Assembly: GCA_009746045.1 (NCBI GenBank)
Contig: RPFO01000620.1
Coordinates: 1 to 46,813 of the forward strand
DNA length: 46,813 nt
Origin: Mesostigma viride
Lineage: Eukaryota > Streptophyta > Mesostigmatophyceae > Mesostigmatales > Mesostigmataceae
Reading direction: 5' to 3'
Made by a program: the position numbers and the translations under genes. Below the pieces are notes generated by a model that worked only from the letters and a program-made list of their open reading frames with translations, had not been told where the DNA came from and searched no databases. Position 1 is the first letter of the stretch. Each line of letters begins with the position of its first letter. This document shows positions 38,495 through 46,813 of the stretch, one piece after another.

Positions 38495-39661
38495 ATGTTC
38501 TTACACGGTCCGATTACGTTCACGGAATTCTGGCGAGGATTGACTGCCGATGAACGGGCGGAATATTTGAAGAAACAAATCGAGGACGAAGCCGCTGCCG
38601 GAGGCGGTCGACCGCGGGATCCGAGAAGGAAGCGTGCTCCTAGTCCAGACCCAGGAGAGCGTAGAGAGGGTTTGGGCGGAACGGGTCCGAGAAGGGAGCG
38701 TGCTCCTAGTCCAGACCCCGCGGGGCGCGGAGAAGGAGGAGGAGGAGGAGGAGGCGACGACACGGAAAAATTTAGGAAGTTACACGGACTCGTGAAACGG
38801 TTGAACGAGGACGATAAGAAAAAGGCCCTTGAGAAGTTTCACCGTCCGGGTAGTAACGTTGACGAGGTTCTCGCGCAGTTAGAGGCCGAGCTGTCGGCAG
38901 CGGGAGGCGGCGGACCGTACGCGCCTGCCGATTCGGGCACGAGTGGTGGCACCGGACCTGCGAGCGGTTCGGCCACGAGTGGTGGGGGCGATCCGGTCGC
39001 AGGCGATTCGGGACCCGTGGCCGGTGGCGACACGCCAGCTGTCGCCGATGCGGCCGGGTCTGGCTCGGGTCTCGAGGGTTCCGCTCTTGGACCACCTGGA
39101 GGAACAGGTTCGGTGTTGTCGAAGACGTTCGGGAGTACGGCATCTTTTGGTACAGTCGTAAAAGATTTCAATTATTTGACAGACGACGTGAAGGAAATCG
39201 AAGTGATGCGCGAGGTTTTTACGACGTCCGTTACAGAGCCAGGTGAGAGTAGCAGCGGGAAATCGAAAAAGGCATACAACAGTTTCAAAAAGGCTTTGGA
39301 TAATCCGATTTTTGACGAACGTAAGGCAGCGGTCGCTAAAGCTCTCCCCGCCTTCTTGAATAAAAACATTGTTGGACGCGGTGTCTGGGATGAGATGTTG
39401 GCGGAGGCCAAGGCACGAATCGAGGAGGCTGCTAGGAAGACGAAGGTCGTCGGCCAATGGTCCCGCGTCCGCCGTGGGACAGCTATCAAAACCAAGTCCA
39501 ATACCAAGTCCCGGTCGCTGGCACCCGTCCGTCGCCGTCCCGTCGCCGCCGTACGTTCGACCGCGGTGTCCAAGGCCCGTCGAGCGCCCGTCAAGAGGAA
39601 GAGGTCCTCTGTCGCCGCCGCGTCGTCGTCGGCCAAGTCCGCGCGTCGCCCCGGAAAATGA
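38495..39661 (+). CDS. Virion-core-like protein with Gly-rich linker and basic tail
   Basis: 388 residues from ATG 38495. The N-terminus reads FWRGLTADERAEYLKKQ. Two copies of R-APSPDP (about residues 46-52 and 68-74) precede a charged helix (FRKLHGLVKRLNEDDKKKALEK). A Gly/Ser/Pro/Ala linker of about 100 residues follows, then a folded-looking segment (DVKEIEVMREVF...AVAKALPAFL). The last about 75 residues are Arg/Lys/Ser/Ala-rich, protamine-like (APVKRKRSSVAAASSS). A DNA-condensing or core protein is inference. Codon choice is less GC-rich than in its neighbours. Confidence 0.65.
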   Translation: MFLHGPITFTEFWRGLTADERAEYLKKQIEDEAAAGGGRPRDPRRKRAPSPDPGERREGLGGTGPRRERAPSPDPAGRGEGGGGGGGDDTEKFRKLHGLVKRLNEDDKKKALEKFHRPGSNVDEVLAQLEAELSAAGGGGPYAPADSGTSGGTGPASGSATSGGGDPVAGDSGPVAGGDTPAVADAAGSGSGLEGSALGPPGGTGSVLSKTFGSTASFGTVVKDFNYLTDDVKEIEVMREVFTTSVTEPGESSSGKSKKAYNSFKKALDNPIFDERKAAVAKALPAFLNKNIVGRGVWDEMLAEAKARIEEAARKTKVVGQWSRVRRGTAIKTKSNTKSRSLAPVRRRPVAAVRSTAVSKARRAPVKRKRSSVAAASSSAKSARRPGK

Positions 39662-39707
39662 TCGCAGACCATACTAGGCAGCACCGCGCTCGAAGAACGC
39701 AATCATC

Positions 39708-40034
39708 ATGGGTCAATTCCCGAGTTCCACGCGAATCCACGCGTCCGGAGTCTCCGACGTCGTCGTCGTCGAGTCGCGGGCCGCGGACATCTCCGACCAA
39801 TTGGACAAGATCTACGCGCCATGGAAGAGCGCATCCCGGCGGGCCGACGACGACGTAGCCGCGTCCTCGCGTCCGTCCGCGAATCCCGAGCCGAGGCCCA
39901 CGGGGCAAGGGACCGCCACCGCCTACCTGGACGGCGCCCTGAGAGACATGTACGAGGACGACCACTCGTCCAAGCGGTTCCGCCACGCCGCGCCGTCCGT
40001 CCCCGAACAGACCTTCCGAAGCGCCGTGTTCTGA
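39708..40034 (+). CDS. Small MG-starting protein with myristoylation consensus
   Basis: 108 residues beginning MGQFPSSTRI, a good N-myristoylation match (Gly2, Ser6). The body is short, polar and partly disordered, with DISDQLDKIYAPW and a C-terminal EQTFRSAVF. No family was recognised. It starts 46 bp after the basic-tailed protein, suggesting joint expression. AATAAA is at 40112-40117. Confidence 0.6.
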   Translation: MGQFPSSTRIHASGVSDVVVVESRAADISDQLDKIYAPWKSASRRADDDVAASSRPSANPEPRPTGQGTATAYLDGALRDMYEDDHSSKRFRHAAPSVPEQTFRSAVF

Positions 40035-40111
40035 CTGAAGTATTTTGACATCGTGGTTTGAACCGATGACAGACGCGCGATGACGCGTGAATTGATGTAT
40101 TATGAAGGATA

Positions 40112-40117
40112 ATAAAA
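40112..40117 (+). terminator. Polyadenylation signal after the MG protein
   Basis: AATAAA lies within GGATAATAAAAGG, 78 bp after the stop codon and before the convergent helicase gene. Confidence 0.5.
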
Positions 40118-40225
40118 GGAACGTTTACCGACAAACCCGTTTTGCAACATGTCCCCATAGTGCCAGTACCCGTAGGGTACGATACGATAGTGTCGCGACT
40201 CTATCTCTCCCTATCTCTCTCTCTC

Positions 40226-43200
40226 TCATTTGCGCGCGCCCGACGACTTGGTCGCCGTCCGCTTCTTCGTGTACCGTCTCGCGCCTCCCGCGTGCGATAT
40301 CTCGCGGATCTCGTAACGGTCGTCCAGCATCGACGACGCGTTGTCGTGCGCGCCGGAGTACCGGCACGTCAGCGGCCGGCGGCCCGACGCGGTCCGCAGG
40401 TTCCTGTCGTTGTGCACGGGGAGCATGTACTTGCAGTCCACCGCGACCTCGCGCAACGTCGTCAGCAGCGTGTCCATGCGCCGGTCGCTCGCGTTGTCCC
40501 GCGCGCGGTCGGACACGAGCCCGTCCACCCACCAGATTTCCGACCTCTCCCGCAGCAGTTCGATCTCCGCGTCCGCCACCTTCTTGTACAGCGTCAGCGC
40601 CTTCCGCAGATCGCCCGTCACCCGTCTGTCCCGCAGGTCCTCCGCGGCGTTCTGACTCCGCGCCATCGCCTCCTCCTCGGCGCGTCGGAGCCGCCCCGGG
40701 TGGTCCCTCTCGATGGCGTCCAGCGCCTTGTGCAATCGGATCGTCTCCGCCGACGGACGCGACATGTACCGGTGGACGGACACCGTCCACGTCCGCGCGT
40801 CCTTGTCGAGCTGATCGTGGCTGCAGTACCGCACCGCGCGGGCGATCAGCTGTTTCTCCTTGTTCTTCGTCGGCTGCGGCTCCACGATGTGCACGTGGCG
40901 GACGCCCTTCAGGTCCAGACCCTCGTTGTACCTCCCGCTCGCCAGGATCAGGTGGACGCGCTGGCCCGTCCGATTCGAAGGGTGGTTGAACACGCCCGCG
41001 ACGTCCTTCAGTCCCTGGCGATCGGACGCCTCGTTCGTGCCCAGGACGATGTACCGTCGCTCGCTCCGCTCCGCCCTGTCGTCCTCCAATCGCGCGTACC
41101 CCATCGCCTTCAGCACCTTCTCGAGGTCGCCGATCCCGTGCTGCCGGGAAAAGCGCGAGTACACGAAATGCTTCTCGCCCGGCGTCAGCTTTCCGACGAT
41201 CGCCGAGAATTTGGGCGACAGACGCGACAAGTTGCGGAGGAGGGACTCGCCCTCGTACTGATGAAACGACATGTTGTTCGACGTGCCCTGCAGCGTCGTG
41301 TAGTACTGGTCGAGGCTTTCCGGGTCGTGTCGCAGATGGGATTTGTGGACTTGCTCGCGGAACGCCTTCTCTTGTTCGGCGCTCATCGGCGTGAGGTGGT
41401 CTTCCGCCGGCATGAGCTCGGGGTACGCGCTCAGGTCGCCCGTGAAGTCCGCGAACGAGACGAGGCCGCGGAAATCCTCGGCGTGCGAGTCGAACGCGAT
41501 CTTGTGGGACGACGGGTGTCGGATCATGTTCACCAGCGTCAGGATCTCGTCGACATTGTCCCCCGGCGTGGCGCTCAGGATCACGGTGTACAGTCCGGAC
41601 ACGTCGACGGCCGGGTTGTGGGCCGGCGCTCGACGGGTCGCCAGGAGCGAGAGGATCGCGGCGTTGTCCTTCTTCTGCATCTCCAGCGGGTGGAAGAGGT
41701 TCTGGACCTCGTCCATGATCAGCACCGCGTTGTGGAGGAGTTTCGGGTCCGCGTTCTTGCGGCTGTTGTGGACGTCGACCGCGTGCGCCAATTTCGCGAA
41801 CGTCAGGATCTCGCCGCCCCACACCCTGGCCTTGACCGCCCTCACGGCCTCGTCCCTGGACATGCGCTTCAGGCGCGGGAACATCGGCGCCCACTCGGCG
41901 ATCTTCTCGATCGTGTTGTTGCGGCTGTTCTCGATGGACGTCGCCAACAGGATCTTCACCGACCCGCCCGTCTCCGGATCCTGGGCGTCCCAGAACGCGT
42001 CGATGGCCGCCATCGTCGTGGCCGTCTTGCCGCTCCCCGTCGAGTGCCACGCCAGGAACCCGCGCGCGGGTCTGCGCGACGGATGGAATCGCGCCATCCG
42101 TTCCAGGAACGCGTGGACCGACGTCTGTTGCGGCGACGGGATCTTCTTGGCGTTCGGATCCCTCGCGCAACTGTTGGATCGCGGGTCCGCCAGTTTCTGG
42201 CGCGTCTCGGGCGGTTCCGCGTCCGGCCACTCGCCGTCCAGGTACTTCCGCAATTGGGTCTGGAAATCGCTCGTCATCGGGTCCGGGAAGTCGGCGGGCA
42301 CGCGGCGACTCGCGCGCGGGGCCCGTTCCGCGTTGATGTTCACGCGCGGCTCGTACAGCACCAGAGCCCGCGAGTTGTCCACCGGCGCCGGGGGTGCCGG
42401 ACGTGCGGTTTGGAAAGGCGCGGAAGGCGCGGAAGGCGCGGAGGGAACGGACGGCGGCGCGATCGGGGGCGCGGTCGGCGCGAAGGTGTTCGTGGCGACG
42501 TGCGCGACGCTCGGTCCCGCTGTCCACGGGATGTTCGAACGGGGCGCGGGCGCGTTACCGGACGTCGTGCTCGCGATCGTGGCGCGTTCCATCTCGCGCG
42601 CGAGATTGTCGGGCGGTGGGTTGGGAGGAGGCGATGGGACGGGCGGAGGCGGCGGCGGGGCGGTCGTGGGTGGAGGAGGGACCGGGGCGGAGGGAGCGGC
42701 GCCCAGTTGCGGCCACGTCACGGGGGTCCTGCGCTCGTGCGGCGTCCACGCGCTCTGCATCCTGTCCACGAGGTTGTCCACCAGCCACGGGGAGGCCTTG
42801 ACGCTTTCGTCCGCGCGCGGGGGCGGGGGGGAGGACGGACGTCGGACGCTTCGGTTTCTTCTTGGCGTCTCGGATCGCGAATCTCTCCAGCGCGGCTTCC
42901 GCCACCTCCAGTTGCGTCTTCGGGTCCGTGAAATCGCGCGGCTTGTCCGTCGCCGCCGCGGATACGACGGTCGCGATGGCTCCGCCGCCTTCCGGCTCGC
43001 GGAGGCGACACCGCGGGACACCGCGGCGGGGGCGCGTCTCATCCGACCCACTAGGCCGTCCACGAACGACGGACGGGTGGTCGGGGCGGTCGGGACGTCG
43101 TTGGCGACGTCCGCGCGCGTCGACGGCGTCTCGGCGGCGACGGGATCGGGCGCGTCCGCGGTCGTCTCCTCCTCCGCCGCTCGCCTCGACGGTTTCTGTC

Positions 43201-43420
43201 TGGTCCGGTTTTCCGCCCGCGACGGCCTGGCGGACACGGGGACTGTCTCGACGTCCGTCGCGATTCCGGCGGCTGCGGCCGAACGGCTCTGGGACCGCGT
43301 CGTTGCGCGGACGGGGTGTCGGACGCGTTTGTCGGACGGACGTCCGGCGCTCGCCGTCTTCTTCTTCACGGCGGTTCGACGGGGCGCGGCCGTCGTTCGA
43401 CTCGTCTTCTTCGTTCGCAT
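40226..43420 (-). CDS. Nucleocytoviricota-type SF2 helicase (VETFS/D11-like)
   Basis: 1064 residues. The first about 420 are a basic, Pro/Ala-rich leader. The helicase core shows motif I WHSTGSGKT (Lys about 465), motif II MDEVQNLF (about 570), motif III LSATPGDN (about 616), motif V ASGRYNEGLDLKGV and motif VI ARAVRYCSH (about 860), then a C-terminal EVAVDCKYML typical of viral members. In poxviruses and giant viruses such ATPases act in early transcription initiation or termination and are packaged; that role is inferred here. Between about 43010 and 42830 the annotated frame gives an Arg-rich run, while the neighbouring frame reads natural protein (DPKTQLEVAEAALERF), so two compensating indels, one at a G/C run near 42830, are likely. 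It is divergent from the membrane-protein gene. Confidence 0.85.
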   Translation of the reverse strand: MRTKKTSRTTAAPRRTAVKKKTASAGRPSDKRVRHPVRATTRSQSRSAAAAGIATDVETVPVSARPSRAENRTRQKPSRRAAEEETTADAPDPVAAETPSTRADVANDVPTAPTTRPSFVDGLVGRMRRAPAAVSRGVASASRKAAEPSRPSYPRRRRTSRAISRTRRRNWRWRKPRWRDSRSETPRRNRSVRRPSSPPPPRADESVKASPWLVDNLVDRMQSAWTPHERRTPVTWPQLGAAPSAPVPPPPTTAPPPPPPVPSPPPNPPPDNLAREMERATIASTTSGNAPAPRSNIPWTAGPSVAHVATNTFAPTAPPIAPPSVPSAPSAPSAPFQTARPAPPAPVDNSRALVLYEPRVNINAERAPRASRRVPADFPDPMTSDFQTQLRKYLDGEWPDAEPPETRQKLADPRSNSCARDPNAKKIPSPQQTSVHAFLERMARFHPSRRPARGFLAWHSTGSGKTATTMAAIDAFWDAQDPETGGSVKILLATSIENSRNNTIEKIAEWAPMFPRLKRMSRDEAVRAVKARVWGGEILTFAKLAHAVDVHNSRKNADPKLLHNAVLIMDEVQNLFHPLEMQKKDNAAILSLLATRRAPAHNPAVDVSGLYTVILSATPGDNVDEILTLVNMIRHPSSHKIAFDSHAEDFRGLVSFADFTGDLSAYPELMPAEDHLTPMSAEQEKAFREQVHKSHLRHDPESLDQYYTTLQGTSNNMSFHQYEGESLLRNLSRLSPKFSAIVGKLTPGEKHFVYSRFSRQHGIGDLEKVLKAMGYARLEDDRAERSERRYIVLGTNEASDRQGLKDVAGVFNHPSNRTGQRVHLILASGRYNEGLDLKGVRHVHIVEPQPTKNKEKQLIARAVRYCSHDQLDKDARTWTVSVHRYMSRPSAETIRLHKALDAIERDHPGRLRRAEEEAMARSQNAAEDLRDRRVTGDLRKALTLYKKVADAEIELLRERSEIWWVDGLVSDRARDNASDRRMDTLLTTLREVAVDCKYMLPVHNDRNLRTASGRRPLTCRYSGAHDNASSMLDDRYEIREISHAGGARRYTKKRTATKSSGARK

Positions 43421-43528
43421 GTTTCTTCGGCGCTCTCGTTTCGATAGTATACTGCGAGGACAAATTTCCGCCGCCGGCGAAAAATAAGTCTCCCGCGTCT
43501 ATGTATAGCACACGGTCGCGAGTTCCCG

Positions 43529-44011
43529 ATGGCGTTCGTCGAGGCCGTTGCGGGGTTGTTCCGGGGAATGGTGGGGGTGGAAGACGCGATGGGCGCCGCC
43601 CGCGCGGCTCGAATCGCGGGAAGGACGGCGGAGGCCGCGCGGTCCGCGGAGACTGCCGCGTCCGCGGCTGCGGCGGGAGGCCGGAGCGCGGCCGCGGCCG
43701 CGGACGAGATGGGTCAGGCGGCTCGGTCTGCGTCGCTGGCGGACAAGGCCGTGGGGGCGGCGAAGTCCGTGGGCGGGACGGTGTTGGACGCGGGCATCAT
43801 GTTCGGCACGTTCGCGGGGTTGGACAAGGTGTTCGGCGGGGGACGCAAGACGATGGCGGATCCGGACGAGACGGGCGGCGCAAGGGAGATCCACAACGGG
43901 TTGCCTCATCCTGGCGAAGGCTCCGGCGGCGGTGGGATCGCGAGCGGGGGGTGGCCGGGCGTGGTCCTGCTGTTCCTGGTGGTGATCGTCCTGCTCGCGT
44001 GGATCTTTTAA
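43529..44011 (+). CDS. Tail-anchored Ala/Gly-rich membrane protein
   Basis: 160 residues. The first about 85 are Ala/Arg-rich and helical (RAARIAGRTAEAARSAETAA). A hydrophobic GTVLDAGIMFGTFAGL follows at about residue 90. After a Gly-rich linker the protein ends in one strong transmembrane helix, WPGVVLLFLVVIVLLAWIF, with almost nothing after it. Such small C-terminally anchored proteins are common in inner virion membranes; the role is inferred. TATGTATAG at about 43500 may be its TATA, close to the ATG. The 109-bp gap to the helicase start is a divergent promoter. Confidence 0.65.
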   Translation: MAFVEAVAGLFRGMVGVEDAMGAARAARIAGRTAEAARSAETAASAAAAGGRSAAAAADEMGQAARSASLADKAVGAAKSVGGTVLDAGIMFGTFAGLDKVFGGGRKTMADPDETGGAREIHNGLPHPGEGSGGGGIASGGWPGVVLLFLVVIVLLAWIF

Positions 44012-44059
44012 ATCCTCGGGCGCGGATGCGCGTCGTCACGGCTCGTTTCGGACGCTTCG

Positions 44060-46813
44060 TTACGCGGGCACGGCGGACGGCGTTCCCCACTTTTCCGAGA
44101 GGTAGGCGGATCGCCTCGAGCTCGGCCGCGGTCTTGGCGGTGCTGTAGATCAGGATTTCGCCGGTCCATCCGTCCCAGTTACGGGTGCTCCAATCTATAT
44201 CTGCGCCCACACAGATCCTTCCGGGATTCTGTACCGGTACCGGTGTACGCCCCACCATCTCTACCATCAAATCTGGTAATGGACGTTTTTGGCGTGCTTC
44301 CTAGGTCGCACGACAGCGCCAGCACGTGCGCCCGGCCGTCGTAAAACTCTGCATTCGTGCAGATCGGTTGAGTGGCCCCGTCGTACCCAAAAGCGCATAA
44401 AACTTGGAATCGTCGCAGTTGTTGCAGATGCCCAGTCCGTAATTACTTTGAGCACCGACAACGAGGCCTTTCGTAACTCCCGAGAGGGTAAACACTCGGG
44501 GTGTTTGATTTTGCGACGACGATCAAGGTGTTTTGCGGACGACCCCAGAAAAACCCGTCGCTCTGGAGCCCGTTACGCAAACTGTAACTGAATTGAAGAG
44601 ACCGCTTAGAGTTTAAGCTAGTGTTGTCGATGGTCGGCGCGTTGGTGGTGAAGCACAGTAGGTGCTGGGTCCCCTTCTTGTCTTTCATGCCCCTTACTGA
44701 ATCCGTGGCGAGCGTGGTAAGATTGGTGTCGCTGTACAGCGTCGACGAGTCGGTGGGATCATACCACGCGTACAGGGCCGAGTCGGTGGCGGGGTTGTAT
44801 GGCGTATAGGTGAACGAAAGCGAGTTCGAAGCCGAGTTGCCGGTCCCGAACGCCGCGTCTGTCACGGTCCCTGCGCCGACGCTGAAGGACGTGGCGGAAT
44901 GGGCCGTCGTCGCCGTCACGTTGAACGTGTACGACGCCCCGCTGCCGACCAAATTGGAAGCGGTTCCGTTTGTCACCGTGATGTCACCCAACGCGAAACC
45001 GGTCACCGCTCGACTGAAAGTCGCCGTCGCGGATATGAAACTCCAGCGGAAGTGGACCCCGCGGACGTTGACAGCGTGACGGTGGGCTGAGGGGCGTACG
45101 TGAAGGACAGGGTGTTGGAAACCGTGTTGGCGTTGCCGGTCACGGCGTCCGTCACCGCGCCCGCGCCACGCTGACGGACGAGGAGGAGTAGGCGGTCGTG
45201 GGCGTCACCTGGAACGAGTACGACGCCCCGCTGCCGGTCAGATTGGCGGCGGTCCCGTTGGTAACGGCGATGTCGCTCAAGTCGAATCCCGTCACCGACC
45301 GGCTGAACGTGGCGGTCACGTCGACGGGACTGGTGGTGGGCGTCGAGCCCGCGGTCGTGGCGAGAGTCACCGTCGGAGCGGGCGAGTGCGTGAACGTCAG
45401 CTGGTTCGCGGCGATGTTGAGTTTTCCGGACGATGTCTGGGCCGCGCCGGCCGCCACGTCCACGGTCGTGGGCGAGTAGGCGGTCGTGGGCGTGACCGTG
45501 ATCGTGTACGTGGTGCCGCTGCCCGAGAAAGCCGTGACGGACCCGTTGGTCACCGCGACGTCCCGGACGCGAAGTCCGCGACGGATTCGGAGAAGGTGGC
45601 GGTAACGGTGACGGGGCTGGACGTCGGGGTCGCGGTGGAAGTGGTCAGGCCGACGGTGAGACGAATCGTTGGCGGAGTGCCCCACTTGTTCACGAGGTAT
45701 CCGCGGATCAGCTCCAACTCGGCGGAGGTCTTGGCGGTGTTGTAGATGAGGATCTCGCCGATCCATCCGTCGAAGGCGCGGACCGCGTTATTCGAATCGC
45801 CGCCGATGGCGAGATTGCCTGTGAACGTTTCTGGATCTGACCCGCCAGCCGCGTCTGTGGTACGCCCGTCGAATCTGGTTGTGCAAGTGTTCGATACCGT
45901 GTCCACCGAAAGTGCGAGGACGTGCTGCGAGTTGTCGAAAAAATTCTGTCTTACGGCCATCGAGACATATACCTGGGTTGTCCCAGGACCCTGTGTCACG
46001 GCTACGACGTTACCTGGCCCTGTGGTATGGTAACTTAACCGATTCGCTCTCACAGAGGTCGTGCTTCCAAACATGAATCCTCTGATATAGTCCGTGGTCC
46101 CGGGGTTGTTGGTGTCGGGGTACGTAGCAGTTATCAACTGTTTGGCGACTATCACCACAGACGACTTGGTCCCGATGGATCCCCAGAATGTGGAGGAGGA
46201 CGAGGTCAGAAGTCCCGAGCGGCTGTTGATGAAGCGGAGGGACGTCTTCCCGTTTACCTCGGTGGTGTCCAAGATGGGGCGCTTACCCGAGGTGCCCTGC
46301 GACACGTGATACCCCGATGCCAGGTTCTTCTTGTCATTCATCCGCGCCACGTTCCCTCCCGCGGTGCTCTGGACGGTAGTGCCCCCGTGTCGCTGAACAG
46401 GGTGGTGCCGTCCGACGGGTCGTACCACGCGTACACGGCGGTGTCTAGGGAGGGGTCGTACGAGTAGTGAAGCTGAGCGGCGTGGCCGCGGCGTTTCCGA
46501 ACCCTGTCAAGGTGTCCGTCGCGCGTTGGCGTCAACGTTCACGGTCGTGAGGATATCGGCCATGGTGGGGTGACGTTGAACGTGTAGGTGGTGTCGCTGA
46601 CTGCACGAAGTCGGACGCGCTCCCGTTGGTCACGGTGATATCGCCGAGTACGAACCCCGTAACGGCCCTTGTAAAGGTGGCCGTCACGGGCCGGGCGACG
46701 GGGTCGGGCGTCCGGGGCGTCAGGCTCGTCGTGGACAGGGTCACGGTGGGCGGCGGGGAGTAGGTGAACGTGAGCGGGGCAGCCGCCGCGTTGCCGTTGC
46801 CGGACACCGTCAC
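44060..46813 (-). CDS. Fibre/adhesin-like protein with bacterial-type Ig repeats and two LamG-like domains, partial, many frameshifts
   Basis: The gene enters from the right edge and ends at TAA 44060-44062 (frame ending YLSEKWGTPSAVPA). In protein order the window shows: one or two Ig-like repeats (46813-46500; pattern VTATFTRAVTGFVLGDITVTNG), a LamG/concanavalin-like domain (46480-45640; AVYAWYDPSDGTTLFSDT ... FDGWIGEILIYNTAKTSAELELI), two to three Ig-like repeats (45650-44830; VTGFDLSDIAVTNGTA), and a second LamG-like domain (44830-44060; WDGWTGEILIYSTAKTAAELEAI). At least six single-base shifts interrupt it, near 44105, 44270, 44450, 45100, 45560, 46380 and 46535. Such repeats are known from bacterial surface proteins, so host-surface attachment and acquisition by transfer are plausible inferences. 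Errors at a low-coverage end or true decay cannot be separated here. Confidence 0.7.

Noticed and set aside
40142-42931. 929-residue plus-strand frame, and 714- and 800-residue frames, across the helicase
   Set aside because: They are Arg/Pro-rich shadows. Only the minus-strand frame shows ordered helicase motifs.
1-46813. tRNA or rRNA genes
   Set aside because: No cloverleaf, CCA end or conserved rRNA segment was recognised on reading. A tRNA covariance scan would be the decisive test.

Overview
This window looks like part of a GC-rich double-stranded DNA virus of a unicellular eukaryote that is transcribed in the nucleus, or a virus-derived element. The evidence is a large superfamily 2 helicase with the RYCSH motif VI typical of Nucleocytoviricota helicases (40226-43420), small presumptive virion genes around it, eukaryotic TATA and CCAAT promoter boxes, AATAAA polyadenylation signals, and short spliceosomal introns in four genes (each present twice). 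No major capsid protein, packaging ATPase or DNA polymerase is visible, so family assignment is open. A small Nucleocytoviricota relative (the mriyavirus/yaravirus group, about 35-45 kb) or a pandoravirus-like giant virus are both conceivable.

The layout is dominated by two giant back-to-back palindromes. U1 (1-1858) is single copy. Palindrome 1 (1859-14214) has two 6.2 kb arms, A and A', meeting with no spacer at 8034/8035. Palindrome 2 (14215-31493) has two arms of about 8.6 kb, B and B', meeting with no spacer at 22860/22861. U2 (31494-46813) is single copy. The A'/B junction at 14214/14215 cuts a gene that is intact at the U1/A side. One reading is a linear genome [end]-B'-U2-...-U1-A-[end] with hairpin ends, caught in a telomere-to-telomere concatemer with an internally deleted B-A molecule. 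The alternative is an assembly or library fold-back. The arms differ by clustered, mostly synonymous substitutions, which is hard to explain by copying a single molecule.

The arms carry probable host-interaction genes. A has an acidic coiled-coil protein, an F-box-like protein, a double zinc-finger (RING-like) protein and a spliced RING/TRAF-type protein. B has a spliced SET-domain protein, a spliced neighbour sharing an unrecognised C-terminal domain with it, a spliced zinc-ribbon protein and two small unknowns. Between the genes lie unusually rich repeat arrays: 121-124 bp units of CCACGGG/CCCGTGG inverted repeats, a 13-copy 23-bp CACGTG array, 13 CCAAT boxes in about 330 bp, GATATTT iterons beside hinge 1, and a 0.83 kb fold-back element present in B, B' and U2.

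U2 looks like the virion and transcription part: a candidate single-jelly-roll protein, two MG-starting (possibly myristoylated) small proteins, a basic protamine-like-tailed protein, the helicase, a tail-anchored membrane protein, and a fibre-like protein with bacterial-type Ig repeats and two LamG-like domains that runs off the right edge. Single-base frameshifts are concentrated at homopolymers and near both window ends, so many of them are probably sequence errors. Several frames below are therefore composites.
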